The notes: generated by a model not told the origin, from the letters alone. DNA of 64,000 bases from Candidatus Rokuibacteriota bacterium (GCA_003220685.1 QHTE01000057.1:1-64000); one strand, 5' to 3'. Positions 8,244-17,344 are shown, counted from the first letter of the stretch. Program-made: numbers and translations.

Positions 8244-9029
8244 CTACAAAATTGGCGCGACGGTCGCGTCGGCGCGGCCCTCGTCGATTCCGGCGGCCGC
8301 GCTCAGCAAGAGCTGCTTGAGATCGCGATGGATCGTCTTCACGCCGTTGGCGGCCGCCGCCTCGAGCGGATTGAAGGCGAACGTCCCATTCGCCTCGCCG
8401 TACGCCGCTACCAGCAGGGCCGCGAACGCGGTCTCGCCGATCAGCCCGAAGAACTCCGCGTGCACGACCTGTCCGCGGTCGAAGAAGACGGAGCCGCGAC
8501 CCGACGACAGTGTGACGACCAGCTGCCCGGTCTTCGCGCCGAGCGCGATGGCCTGGGTGATGTCCGGCAGCTCCATTACCGCGAGCGAGCCGCGCAGGCC
8601 GTGAGCCCCGTCGTGCTGAAGGCCGGGCGCGGGCGGCTCCTTCGTGGCGACGGGCGCGGCCTTGCCGCGCCCGAGCAGGTTCGCCACCTCCGAGACGATG
8701 GCGGTCAGCGGCAGGTCGCCCGCCAGGGTCTGGTCCGGCTTGTCCTCGAGCATCGACGCGGCCGTCGCGTCGCCGGGGCTGGCCAGCAGGAGAAAGAGCA
8801 CACCCGTCATCAGGGGATCCTTGCGGACAATCGCGCAGAGCTCGTAGCCGTCGATGTCGGGCACGCCCACGCGGCTCACGATGAGATCGGGTCGGTTACG
8901 CTCGAGCATCGTCAGCGCGAAGGAGCCGCTGGTCACGGCGAGGACCTCGTCGATGCCGGCTTGGCCGAGCGCGGCCTGTAGCGCGGCGAGCGCCGTCCGG
9001 TCGGGATCGATCAGGATCACGCGCGGCAT
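8244..9029 (-). CDS. Degenerate receiver fused to DUF4388 (PatA-N-like) domain
   Basis: 261 residues. N-terminal receiver fold (~1-118) begins VILIDPDRTAL, but the phospho-acceptor Asp is replaced by Arg53 (DLIVSRVGVPDIDG) and no conserved Lys-Pro follows, so it cannot be phosphorylated in the usual way. After a linker, residues ~140-250 form a DUF4388 domain: GLRGSLAVMELPDITQAIALGAKTG, GSVFFDRGQVVHAEF, GETAFAALLV, GTFAFNP. DUF4388 occurs with receivers in gliding and chemosensory proteins. Myxococcus FrzS offers a precedent for a pseudo-receiver acting as a binding module near MglA. Lies 7 bp after cheA; function here is inferred. Confidence 0.82.
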   Translation of the reverse strand: MPRVILIDPDRTALAALQAALGQAGIDEVLAVTSGSFALTMLERNRPDLIVSRVGVPDIDGYELCAIVRKDPLMTGVLFLLLASPGDATAASMLEDKPDQTLAGDLPLTAIVSEVANLLGRGKAAPVATKEPPAPGLQHDGAHGLRGSLAVMELPDITQAIALGAKTGQLVVTLSSGRGSVFFDRGQVVHAEFFGLIGETAFAALLVAAYGEANGTFAFNPLEAAAANGVKTIHRDLKQLLLSAAAGIDEGRADATVAPIL

Positions 9030-9036
9030 CGGCGCC

Positions 9037-11952
9037 TCAGGCTCCCGCCCGGGCCGGCGTCGCGGCCGCGAGCGACTCGATCAGCTGGACGAAGCTCGCC
9101 TCGTCGACCGGCTTGGCGACGTAGTGCTCCACGCCCAGCTCGCGCGCGAGGTTCACGTGCTTGGCGCTGGTCCGCGTGGTGAGGACGACGACCGGCAGGT
9201 CGCACGTCGTCGGCTCGCGGTGGAGGTCGCGGATCAGCTCGTAGCCGTTGAGACGCGGCATCTCCAGATCCGTGACGATGACGTCGACCGGCTGCTCGGC
9301 CAGCTGCTGGAGCGCCTCGGCACCGTCCCGGGCGGCGACGACGTGGAACCCGGCGCGCTCGAGCATGCCGCCGACGAACTTCCGCACGCTGACCGAATCG
9401 TCGACGAGCAGGACGCGGCGCTTGGCCTCGGCGGCCGGCGCGACCACCGCCTCCGGCTCACGCCGGAGCGGCTCGGGCGCGGCGGCGCGCATCTCGAGGA
9501 GCTTCAGGGAGTCGAGCAAGAGGACGACCCGCCCCTGCCCCGTGACGGTGGCGCCGGAGAACGGTCCGATGCCCTGCAGGAACGCGCCGAGGTTCTTGAC
9601 GACGATCTCTTCCTTGCTCAGAAACTCCTCCACGACCACGGCCAGGGTCTTGCGCCCGGTCCGGAGGGCGACGATCGCGAGCGGGCCGTCGGCGTCGCAC
9701 GGCGGGAGCTGGAGCACGCGATCGAGCCGGACCAGGTCGACGCTCTCGCCCTCGATCTCGACCGATTCCACGCCGTCCACGCTGCGGACCTCCTCGGGCC
9801 GCACGTTGATCACGCCCTTCACGGCCGGGACGGGAATCGCCAGGGTCTGGGGACCCACGTGCACCATCAGCGCGTCGGAGATGGCGACGGTCAGCGGCAG
9901 ACGGATGCGGAAGCGAGTCCCGCGCCCGGGCTCGGTCTGCACCTCGATCTCGCCGCCGAGGCGACTGACGTTCGCGCGTACGACGTCCATGCCGACGCCG
10001 CGACCCGCGGCGGTCGTCACCGACGTCGCGGTGGTGAGGCCGGGGAGAAAGATCAGGTCGAGGATGTCGCGCTCGCCGAGCCGCGCGAGCGCCTCCGCGG
10101 TGACGAAGCCGCCGCGCCGCGCCGCCTCGCCGACCGCCTCCACGTCGATGCCGCGGCCGTCGTCCGCCACCTCGATGTAGATCGACCCGCCCTTGTGGGC
10201 GGCGCCGAGGTGGATCGTGCCCTGGGGCGGCTTGCCCTGTCGCCGGCGCTCTTCTTCGGGCTCGATGCCGTGCGCGATCGCGTTGCGCACCAGGTGGATC
10301 AGCGGATCGGCCATCAGCTCCACGATCGTGGTGTCCATCTCGACGGTCTCGCCCCGGACCTCGAGCACGACGCTCTTGCCGGCGGCGCGCGCGCCGTCCC
10401 GAACCATTCGCACGAACGGCGCGAAGAGCCGGCCGACCGGCACCATGCGGGCGCGGGTGATCTGGCCGCGCAGCTCGCCGCTCAGCCGCTGGACCCCGCC
10501 GGCGTCCTCGCGGACGACCCGCACCAGCCCGGTCAGCTCGTGCTGGATCTCCGTGAGGTCGCTCGAGATCTCGCCAACCCGGCGTGCGAGGAGGTTGAAG
10601 TCGTCGTAACGGTCGAATTCGAGCTCGTCGAAGAATCCCCCGAGCGGAGACGCGCCCGGCTCGTGCGAGCCGCCGCCGTGCGGACGGGCGGGCGGCACCA
10701 TGCGGTCGGCGTATTTCGACTCGAACTCGGCAACGGTCTGCGTCATGCGCGACTGCGTGAACGACAGGAGCTCGCCGGCCTGCTCGAGCTGGACCAGATG
10801 GCGCTCGAGGCGGCTCCGCGTGATCACGAGCTCGCCGACGAGATTCATCAGCGCGTCGAGCCGATCGAGGCTCACGCGAATGCTCGGCCGCACCCTCCGC
10901 GCCACGGCGTCCCGCGACGACCGGCTGCGGTCCCCGCGCGCGGCGCGCTCGGCGGCAGGTGCCGCGTGCTCGGCGGCGGGCACCACCGACTCGGCGGCGA
11001 CAACCGGCTCGAGAGGCGGCGGCGTCTCCGCCACCGCCGGTGGGCTCGGCACGGCGGCGCTCGCCGTCGCGGGCGCCTCGGCGGTCTCCGCCGCGACGTC
11101 TTCGGCGCTCGGCGACGACGCGACCGGTCCGATCGCCGGCAGCGCGTCGAGCAGCGCCATCGCCCGCTCGTAGGCGGCGGCGCGCGTGTCGGCGCGGTCC
11201 TCGCCGCTGCGCACCAGAAGGCGAAGGGCATCGAGTCCGGCGAAGACGGTCTCGATCGCGGCCCGATCCAGCGGCCGCTGTTGCTCGCGGATCTCGCCGA
11301 GCATGTCCTCGACCCGATGGGCGAGATCGCCGATCATCCCGCACCCGACGGTGTAGGCGGCGCCCTTGAGCGTGTGGACCGCCCGGAACAACGCCGCGAT
11401 CTCGGACTCGGTGGAGCCCTCGCCCTCGAGCGCGACCAGCGAGTGCGCCATCGCTTCGAGGTGCTCGATAGCCTCCGGGACGAAGTACTCGAGAACGTCC
11501 GACTGGTCGGCGAAGAAGTGATCCAGCTCGGCGAGCCGCCGTGCCGTCTCGTCGGCGGGCGCCTGGGGGGACGACGGGGCCAGCCCCGCGAGCGATTCAG
11601 CGATCGCCTCGGCGTCCTCGACCCCTGTTTCGCCGATGACGTCGAGCGCGGTCTTGAGCCAGAACACCATGTCGCCCAGCGCGCCGAACGACCGGCGATC
11701 CGCGCCGGGCGGCGCCGCGGCCACCCGCTCGACCGCCTCCTCCATCGCGGCGGCGAGGCCTGCCAGCCGGGGAAACCCGCTGAGCGCCGCGGAGCCGCGG
11801 AGGCGGTGGGTCACCACCGCCAGGTGCTCGGTCACCGCCTTGGTGTCCGGCGAGTGTCGGAGCGTGGCGAGGCCGTCCTCGACGGCGGCGAGGGTATCCC
11901 ACGCCTCCATCAGGAAGACACTCAGGAGAAACTGCCGGTCGCCGTCGGCCAC
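9037..11952 (-). CDS. cheA: CheA-type hybrid histidine kinase (two Hpt, catalytic core, CheW, receiver)
   Basis: 971 residues, central kinase of the pathway. Domains: Hpt1 (~1-115) with THRLRGSAALSGF, His49; Hpt2 (~150-260) with AVHTLKGAAYTVG, His193; Ala/Pro linker; dimerisation helices SLDRLDALMNLVGELVITRS; HATPase with LVRNAIAHGIEPEEE (N box), DDGRGID (G1) and GRGVGMDVV (G2); CheW-like domain (~675-810); C-terminal receiver RVLLVDDSVSVRK, IVTDLEMPRLNG, AKPVD. This multi-Hpt hybrid layout resembles PilL/ChpA of Pil-Chp systems and FrzE more than flagellar CheA. No cheR/cheB-type adaptation genes accompany it in this window. All catalytic motifs appear intact. Confidence 0.93.
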   Translation of the reverse strand: MADGDRQFLLSVFLMEAWDTLAAVEDGLATLRHSPDTKAVTEHLAVVTHRLRGSAALSGFPRLAGLAAAMEEAVERVAAAPPGADRRSFGALGDMVFWLKTALDVIGETGVEDAEAIAESLAGLAPSSPQAPADETARRLAELDHFFADQSDVLEYFVPEAIEHLEAMAHSLVALEGEGSTESEIAALFRAVHTLKGAAYTVGCGMIGDLAHRVEDMLGEIREQQRPLDRAAIETVFAGLDALRLLVRSGEDRADTRAAAYERAMALLDALPAIGPVASSPSAEDVAAETAEAPATASAAVPSPPAVAETPPPLEPVVAAESVVPAAEHAAPAAERAARGDRSRSSRDAVARRVRPSIRVSLDRLDALMNLVGELVITRSRLERHLVQLEQAGELLSFTQSRMTQTVAEFESKYADRMVPPARPHGGGSHEPGASPLGGFFDELEFDRYDDFNLLARRVGEISSDLTEIQHELTGLVRVVREDAGGVQRLSGELRGQITRARMVPVGRLFAPFVRMVRDGARAAGKSVVLEVRGETVEMDTTIVELMADPLIHLVRNAIAHGIEPEEERRRQGKPPQGTIHLGAAHKGGSIYIEVADDGRGIDVEAVGEAARRGGFVTAEALARLGERDILDLIFLPGLTTATSVTTAAGRGVGMDVVRANVSRLGGEIEVQTEPGRGTRFRIRLPLTVAISDALMVHVGPQTLAIPVPAVKGVINVRPEEVRSVDGVESVEIEGESVDLVRLDRVLQLPPCDADGPLAIVALRTGRKTLAVVVEEFLSKEEIVVKNLGAFLQGIGPFSGATVTGQGRVVLLLDSLKLLEMRAAAPEPLRREPEAVVAPAAEAKRRVLLVDDSVSVRKFVGGMLERAGFHVVAARDGAEALQQLAEQPVDVIVTDLEMPRLNGYELIRDLHREPTTCDLPVVVLTTRTSAKHVNLARELGVEHYVAKPVDEASFVQLIESLAAATPARAGA

Positions 11953-11974
11953 GCGCCGCCTCCCGTCACGGGAC

Positions 11975-13750
11975 CTAGGTGGCCAGCTTGAAGCGCGCGA
12001 GGCTCGAGCTGAGGGCCTCGGCCACTCGGACCACCTGGTCCATCGTCTTGCGCGTCTCGAGCACGGCCTTCTCCGTCTCGACCGCCACGCCCGCGATGGA
12101 CTGCACCGCGACCGCCCCGCCCTCGACCCCGCGCACCTGCTCCTGGGTCGCGTCCGAGATCTCCAGCGCCAGCGCCGCGGACTTCCGCGAGATCTCGCCG
12201 ATCTCGTGCAGCCGCTCGCCGGCCTCGACGGTGACCTTGAAGCCGGCCTCCACTTCGCGCGTACCTTCTTCCATGGCGACGACCGCCTGCTGCGTCTCGG
12301 CCTGCACCGACTTGATCAGCACGACGATGTCCTTGGCGGCCTTGCCGGAACGCTCGGCGAGCTTGCGGACCTCCTCGGCCACGACCGCGAAGCGCAAGCC
12401 CGACTCGCCGGCGCCCGCCGCCTCGATGGCGGCGTTGAGCGCCAACAAATTTGTCTGCGAGGCGATGTCCTCGATCGTGTTCACGATCTCGGAGATCTCC
12501 AGCGAGCGGTCCGCCAGGCTCTTGACCTTCTTCGAGATCCCCTGCACCTCGCCCCGGATGCGCTGCATGCCGGCGAGACTGGCGCGCACGGCGTGCTCGC
12601 CCTTCGTGGCGGAGTCGAGCGTCACCTTGGCGGCGGCCGCGGAGGCCTCCGCGTTCTCGGCGACTCGCCGCATCGAGCGGCTCAGCCCCACCATCGCGTC
12701 GCTCACGCCGACCGCGTCCCGCGACTGCGTCTGGGCGCCGCCGGCCGTGGCCTCCATCGCGCCGATCATCTCGGTGGCGCTCGTCAGGACTTGATGCGCG
12801 GCGTCGCGCACGTCGTTGATGATGATCGCCAGCTCGCCGACCATCACGTTGATGGCGTCGACGACGCTACCGAGGACGTCGGAGGTGACCTGGCCGCGCT
12901 TGGTCAGGTCGCCCTGCGCGATCTCGGTCGCGGTGTCGAGGAAGCGCGTGATGTTCCGCTGGAGCTCCTCGCGCTTGCGGCGCTCTTCGTCGCGCTCGGT
13001 CTCGGTCTGGACCAGCGACCGCAGGCGCACGACGGTGTCGTTGAACGTCGCGGCGAGCTGCCCGATCTCGTCGCGCGACTTCACGGTCACCAGTCGGGAC
13101 AGGTCGCCCTGCCCGACGCGCTCGGCGACGCGGACGACCTGAGTCACCGGCTTGGTGATCTGATGGGCGAAGACCGCGCCGGCCAGGATCGCCAGCAGCG
13201 CGACACCGCTGAAGACGAGCAGCAGGTTCTGCCCGGACCTGGCCGCCGCGGCGGTGATGATCGACCGGTCCATGCCGACGCGAACGGTTCCGAGCTGACC
13301 GGCCAGCACCGGCACGCCGATGTCGATGATCTGCTGGACCGCACCCGTGACCGGATCCTTGTAGGCGATCTCCCGGACCTGCTGCGCTGCCTCCCCGGGC
13401 ACCAGGTTGCGATCGACGATGCCGGCCGGGACCAGCGGCGAGAAGGTGTGGGCGACGAGCGTCTTCTGCGGGTCGTACACGATCACGTACTTGACGCCGT
13501 TGATGGCGGCGAACTGATCGACGGTCGCCTGCACGGTCGACGCGTCGCGCGTCAGCAGGAGATCGACGCCCGAGCTGGCCAGGCTCCTGGCAATGGCGGT
13601 TCCCTTGGAGGTGAACTCGTCCGTGAGGTTCGTGGTCAGCGCGCGCACCGAGATCCACCAGGTGATCGCCGCCAGCGGCATGAGCGTCACCGCCAGGAAC
13701 AGGATGATCTTGCCGAGGAGACCGAGTCGAAAAATCCGCTGCTTGCTCAT
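11975..13750 (-). CDS. Methyl-accepting chemotaxis protein (PilJ-like features)
   Basis: 591-residue transmembrane chemoreceptor. Helix 1 at ~10-32, periplasmic sensor of ~150 residues (single Cache-like; [18 protein letters not shown]), helix 2 at ~190-215, HAMP ([21 protein letters not shown]), a second HAMP-like segment ([21 protein letters not shown]) reminiscent of PilJ, then the signalling coiled coil with tip [20 protein letters not shown] and [15 protein letters not shown]. The tip reads [11 protein letters not shown] where most receptors have AARAGEHGRGF. ATGA overlap with the preceding periplasmic binding protein gene suggests the two work together. Signals to CheW/CheA in the same operon. 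Confidence 0.92.
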   Translation of the reverse strand: MSKQRIFRLGLLGKIILFLAVTLMPLAAITWWISVRALTTNLTDEFTSKGTAIARSLASSGVDLLLTRDASTVQATVDQFAAINGVKYVIVYDPQKTLVAHTFSPLVPAGIVDRNLVPGEAAQQVREIAYKDPVTGAVQQIIDIGVPVLAGQLGTVRVGMDRSIITAAAARSGQNLLLVFSGVALLAILAGAVFAHQITKPVTQVVRVAERVGQGDLSRLVTVKSRDEIGQLAATFNDTVVRLRSLVQTETERDEERRKREELQRNITRFLDTATEIAQGDLTKRGQVTSDVLGSVVDAINVMVGELAIIINDVRDAAHQVLTSATEMIGAMEATAGGAQTQSRDAVGVSDAMVGLSRSMRRVAENAEASAAAAKVTLDSATKGEHAVRASLAGMQRIRGEVQGISKKVKSLADRSLEISEIVNTIEDIASQTNLLALNAAIEAAGAGESGLRFAVVAEEVRKLAERSGKAAKDIVVLIKSVQAETQQAVVAMEEGTREVEAGFKVTVEAGERLHEIGEISRKSAALALEISDATQEQVRGVEGGAVAVQSIAGVAVETEKAVLETRKTMDQVVRVAEALSSSLARFKLAT

Positions 13751-15048
13751 GCTTTCACCGCCGCCGCCCAGTCAGTGATGGGGGCCCATCGACCATTCAC
13801 CACTCTGGTGAAGTACACGTTGTCCAGTCCCTGATGCCGCTCCGGTCCGAACGTGAGGGGCGCGCCGATGCCGAGGTCGAAGCTCTTGAGCGATTCCAGC
13901 GCCTGCCGGAACGCCGCGCGGCTCGGGTTCGGCCCGGCGCGGCGCAGCCCTTCGACGATCACGCGGGCATTGACGAAGCCCTCGAGGCTCCGGAAGCTGA
14001 GCTGCTCGGGCGGATGCTTGGGGTCGCGCAGCGCCTCGGGCACCTGCGGGTTGTGCTTGTCCATCAGCGCCCGATACTCGACGACGCCGGGCAGGCTCAC
14101 GTCGTCGTAGCTCGGCACCACTTGCGAGTTGACGAGCGCCTGCGTGTAGTCGCGCCCCGTGGCCTGGCCGTGCTTGACGAGCAAGGCCAGCATTGCCTCG
14201 GAGCCGACGAACGACACGTTGGAGATCGGCACGGCCCAGCCCATGTCGCGCGCGGTCCTGACGAACGCGCCACAGCCCTGGTAGGCCCCGGTGCACAACA
14301 CCGCTTCGACGCCGGCCTGGCGGAGCGCCTGCACCGCCGGAGTCGTGTCGTCCTCGAACCGGGCGCCGCGGACGTAGGTGGCCTCGGCGGCGATCCTCGT
14401 GCCGTGCTGCGCGAGCCCGCGGGCGACGCCGTCGGTGCCGCTGCGACCGTAGGCGTCGATCTGGTAGTAGACGCCGAACCTCCGCACGCCCGTCTGCCAG
14501 AAGCGCTCGACCAGCGTCATCATCTCCTGACGGTACGAGGCGCGGACGTTGAAGACCTGGTCGAGGTACGGCTCCTCGCGCTGGGGCTGGGCGCCGGTGA
14601 AATTGCCCACCAGGATCACCTGGCGGTCGGCGTAGCGCTTGATCACCGGCAGGGCGCGCGTGAGCGTGGGCGTCCCGACGTAGTTCGAGAGGAAGAAGAC
14701 CTGCTCGCGCTCGATGAGCTCGATCGTGTTCTTGATGCACGGCGTCGGCTCGTAGCCGTCGTCGAGCGCGACGACCGAGATCGTGCGGCCGTGCACGCCA
14801 CCGCGCTGGTTGACCTCCGTGTAGTAGGCCATGGCGCCGCGGTAGAGCTCGCTCCCGAGACCGGCCGAGGGGCCCTTGAACGCGGCGCTCATCCCGATCC
14901 GGATGTCGTGGGTGTAGACACCGGCCGCGCCGCCGCGCGGATCCGCGAGGCTCCGGGCGGGCGCCTGACCCCAGGTCCGCCGGCTCAGGCCGAGAACACC
15001 GCCGGCCGCGGCCCCGGAAAGCACCTTGAGCATCGTCCGCCGCTTCAT
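13747..15048 (-). CDS. Periplasmic ligand-binding protein (LivJ-like, Peripla_BP_6)
   Basis: 433 residues, type I periplasmic binding fold of the branched-chain amino acid receptor family: [77 protein letters not shown]-terminus [21 protein letters not shown] is an export signal, Tat-like in its RRTML. Start ATG 15048 lies 7 nt after GGAGG; the ATG at 15054 is too close to it. No LivH/M/G/F transport genes are nearby and it is sandwiched between cheW and the receptor gene, so it probably senses a ligand and docks on the chemoreceptor instead of feeding an importer. Ligand unknown. Confidence 0.88.
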   Translation of the reverse strand: MKRRTMLKVLSGAAAGGVLGLSRRTWGQAPARSLADPRGGAAGVYTHDIRIGMSAAFKGPSAGLGSELYRGAMAYYTEVNQRGGVHGRTISVVALDDGYEPTPCIKNTIELIEREQVFFLSNYVGTPTLTRALPVIKRYADRQVILVGNFTGAQPQREEPYLDQVFNVRASYRQEMMTLVERFWQTGVRRFGVYYQIDAYGRSGTDGVARGLAQHGTRIAAEATYVRGARFEDDTTPAVQALRQAGVEAVLCTGAYQGCGAFVRTARDMGWAVPISNVSFVGSEAMLALLVKHGQATGRDYTQALVNSQVVPSYDDVSLPGVVEYRALMDKHNPQVPEALRDPKHPPEQLSFRSLEGFVNARVIVEGLRRAGPNPSRAAFRQALESLKSFDLGIGAPLTFGPERHQGLDNVYFTRVVNGRWAPITDWAAAVKA

Positions 15049-15050
15049 CG

Positions 15051-15518
15051 TCATTCCTCCTCCCGCTGCGCTTCTCTCAGCGCGCGCAGAAGCCGTCCGG
15101 GGTCGAGCAGCGGAACGAGCCGCTCGCCGTCGGGCAGGAACCCGAGCGCCCACCTCGCGTGGGGCTGCGGGCTCGACGCGGCGAGGGTCACGATTCCGCC
15201 GAACGCCTCGAGGCTGACGTCGCCGTCGATGACCAGCGCCACCTCGAATCCCTCGGCTTCCACGATCAAGGTCGCCACCTTGCGCGCGCCGCGGCGCGCG
15301 GCAAGCCCGAGGACCGCCCGTGCGTCCGCGATCGGCACGACGTCGCCGCGCAGGTTAGCCACGCCGACGAGATGCGCCGGCGCCAGCGGCACCGTGGTCC
15401 ACTCCTCGAAGATCGCCACCTCCCGCACCTGGGCGACGTCGATCGCGAACGGCTGGCCGGCGAGCGAGAAGACGCAGGCGCGAACCGCCGCGGAGGTGTC
15501 GAGGAGGCTGGTCGTCAT
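15051..15518 (-). CDS. CheW-like coupling protein
   Basis: 155 residues, one CheW domain: ACVFSLAGQPFAIDVAQVREV, PAHLVGVANLRGDVVPIADAR, then LIVEAEGFEVALVIDGD and RLVPLLDPGRLL. The NLRG.VVPI.D motif is diagnostic. Acts in the cytoplasm, linking the chemoreceptor to the CheA hybrid. Overlaps the preceding response-regulator gene by ATGA at 15515-15518 and its stop codon overlaps an upstream candidate ATG of the binding-protein gene. PilI-like by position in a Pil-Chp-type operon. Confidence 0.9.
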   Translation of the reverse strand: MTTSLLDTSAAVRACVFSLAGQPFAIDVAQVREVAIFEEWTTVPLAPAHLVGVANLRGDVVPIADARAVLGLAARRGARKVATLIVEAEGFEVALVIDGDVSLEAFGGIVTLAASSPQPHARWALGFLPDGERLVPLLDPGRLLRALREAQREEE

Positions 15519-15877
15519 CGCAGGAACCGCCGGACGAGCGCCAGGAGCTGATCGGCCGTGAAGGGCTTCGCCAGGTACTCGTCGGCGCCCTGCCGCATGC
15601 CCCAGATGCGGTCACTCTCCTGGTTTTTCGAGCTCACCACGATCACGCGCGCCTGCTTGATGCGATCGTCGCGACGTACGCCGCGGAGCGCCTCGAAGCC
15701 GTTGCGCTTGGGCATCACGATGTCGAGCAGCACAACGTCCGGCCGTTCCTTGGCGATCTTTTCCTCCAGCTGGTCCCCGTCCAGGTACGTCACCACGTCG
15801 TACCCGGCCGACCGGAGGATGGTTTCCATCACCTGGAGCTCGGAGTAGGCGTCGTCGACTACCATCACCTTGGGCAT
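15515..15877 (-). CDS. Single-domain response regulator (PilH/PilG/CheY-like)
   Basis: 120 residues, receiver only. Acidic pair Asp8/Asp9 (MVVDDAYS), phospho-acceptor Asp52 (VVLLDIVMPKRNG), Ser pair at 82-83 (VVSSK) and Lys104 (LAKPF) are all present, so it should accept phosphate from the operon's CheA. The MPKRNGFEAL context resembles PilH/PilG regulators of twitching motility. First gene of the 11-gene operon. ATG at 15877 chosen: GGGAGG stands 10 nt upstream, whereas an alternative TTG at 15886 abuts it. Confidence 0.9.
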   Translation of the reverse strand: MPKVMVVDDAYSELQVMETILRSAGYDVVTYLDGDQLEEKIAKERPDVVLLDIVMPKRNGFEALRGVRRDDRIKQARVIVVSSKNQESDRIWGMRQGADEYLAKPFTADQLLALVRRFLR

Positions 15878-16175
15878 CGAGCGCAAGCCTCCCGTGGCGT
15901 TCTGCCGTCGTGTCCGCCATATGTGCCTCGGTGCAACCCATCTGCCAGCGCGAGCGTCGGTAGGGCGCGGCTTTGCGCTCGAACAAACGCGCTAGTAAGG
16001 CGACTCAAATCGCTCCTGGGTTGTCGCGGTGACAATTCGTCCCCCTTCCATGACAAGTTCTGTCAGAACCGTGCCGTGCCAACGTGGCGCCACATCCTCA
16101 ACCGTGCGACAGGTCAGGGGCCGATGGGCGCTGATCGCAGGTGGCGAAGATCTTGAAGAGCAACGAAAACGCACC
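15878..16175. promoter_or_regulatory. Divergent intergenic control region of the chemosensory operon
   Basis: About 300 bp without a convincing gene, separating the 11-gene minus operon from the plus-strand TPR/roadblock pair; promoters for both must lie here. A short inverted repeat TGACA-N5-TGTCA sits at 16051-16065, and another TGACAA half-site at 16030-16035. This segment is a little less GC-rich than its surroundings. No clear -35/-10 pair was found. A regulator binding here is only a suggestion. Confidence 0.4.
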
Positions 16176-16955
16176 ATGCTGTTCGCACAAATCTGGCGCT
16201 GGGTCCGAGGCAAGCAGCGACAGCCGACGAGCGCACTGGTGTTCCGGCGGGCGCAACGCCTTCGAGAGCAGGGACGCTACCGGCGCGCGGCCGCACTCGT
16301 GGACGAAGCGCTCATCCACGATCCAAGGAACGTAGTGGGCCATCTGCTGGCGGCCTCGCTCCACATGGTCCTGCGCGAGAGCGGGCGCGCCAGGACCTCG
16401 TTCGAGAGGGTGCTCGCGCTGGAGCCGACGCAGCCTCGAGCACTGCTCGGCCTCGCGCGAATCGAGCTCGAGGATGGCGAGACCGCGGCGTGCTGTGCGC
16501 TACTCAGCCGAGCCCTCGCACGCTATCCGGACTTCCCAGAGGCGCGCGCCGTGCTCGAGGTCGCCCGCGGACTCCTAGCCACCAGCGACGCGAAACGCTA
16601 CGCCACCTCCGACGGGGCGGTCGAGGCCGACCGTCTGCGGCTACCCACCGAGAGCCGCGAAGCGCTGTTCGTGCGAGCCGACGCGACCGTGATCGTCGCC
16701 GTACCGCGTGAACCGCGGACCGACGCAGTCGCCGCCCGCGCCGTGAAGCTTTCGAAAGTCGCAACGGCGATGCTCGGGCGTGCCGGGCTGGGTCCGTTGC
16801 GTCACGCCGTCATCGAGGCCGCGGCCGAGACGACGTACCTTCGCTCGGACGACACGGCGCTCCTGACTCTGTCTTTCGACCGCAACATGAAGAGCGCGAC
16901 GGCTCTCCAGCACCTCGAGAGGGTGTGGCGCAGGTTCTGCTCGGAGTTCGCATGA
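16176..16955 (+). CDS. TPR protein with C-terminal roadblock-like domain
   Basis: 259 residues. N-terminal half holds TPR-type helices: ALVFRRAQRLREQGRYRRAAALVDEAL, HLLAASLHMVLRESGRARTSFERVL, ALLGLARIELEDGETAACCALLSRAL. The C-terminal ~100 residues (ALFVRADATVIVAVPREPRTDAV, then TYLRSDDTALLTLSFDRNMKSATAL) have a roadblock-like strand/helix order. Start ATG 16176 has a weak ribosome site; longer in-frame starts exist but would run through the likely promoter. Its stop overlaps the next roadblock gene (ATGA). TPR proteins such as SgmX recruit MglA in Myxococcus; a similar adaptor role is a reasonable guess, not shown. Confidence 0.72.
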   Translation: MLFAQIWRWVRGKQRQPTSALVFRRAQRLREQGRYRRAAALVDEALIHDPRNVVGHLLAASLHMVLRESGRARTSFERVLALEPTQPRALLGLARIELEDGETAACCALLSRALARYPDFPEARAVLEVARGLLATSDAKRYATSDGAVEADRLRLPTESREALFVRADATVIVAVPREPRTDAVAARAVKLSKVATAMLGRAGLGPLRHAVIEAAAETTYLRSDDTALLTLSFDRNMKSATALQHLERVWRRFCSEFA

Positions 16956-17344
16956 GCACCGCCGCCGTCGTCACGCACCCCGCCGACGGGCGCGACCTCC
17001 GCGGCGTACTCGCCGAGCTTCTGAAGCTCGACCACATCATCGGCGGGCTCGTCGTCGCTCCCGACGGGCTCCTCATCGCCGCCAACCTTCCGCGCGAGGT
17101 CGAGGCCGAGCCGCTGTCAGCGGTGGCGGCCGCGCTAGGGCGCGAGCTCGAACTGCAGGGCCCACGCCTCCGGCGTGGAACGTTCCCGACGGCGCACTTC
17201 GCGAGCGTGAGCGGCTCCGCATTTCTCGGCAGCACACCCGTGGGCTACATCGTGCTGCTCGGCGAACCGCGCGCGGACTGGGAAGCGGTCCGCTCGGAAC
17301 TGCGCGGCGCGCTCGGAAGGGTTTATCGCGCCTGGGCGGGGTGA
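16952..17344 (+). CDS. Roadblock/LC7-domain protein
   Basis: 130 residues, single roadblock domain: DLRGVLAELLKLDHIIGGLVVAPDGLLIAANLP, LSAVAAALGRELELQG, TAHFASVSGSAFLGSTPVGYIVLLGEP. Start ATG at 16952 overlaps the TPR gene stop as ATGA, replacing a longer possible start at 16925. Probably pairs with the upstream TPR protein and, by family precedent, with MglA-type GTPases. Lacks the N-terminal features of the MglB-like protein at 4112-4591 and is likely a diverged copy. A short GC hairpin (CCCC-TTC-GGGG) at 17407-17417 follows the gene but has no U-run. Confidence 0.82.
   Translation: MSTAAVVTHPADGRDLRGVLAELLKLDHIIGGLVVAPDGLLIAANLPREVEAEPLSAVAAALGRELELQGPRLRRGTFPTAHFASVSGSAFLGSTPVGYIVLLGEPRADWEAVRSELRGALGRVYRAWAG

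Noticed and set aside
8854-11991. Plus-strand 1045-codon open frame
   Set aside because: Antisense shadow of cheA; Arg/Asp/His-rich low-complexity translation with no domain, whereas the minus strand has complete CheA motifs.
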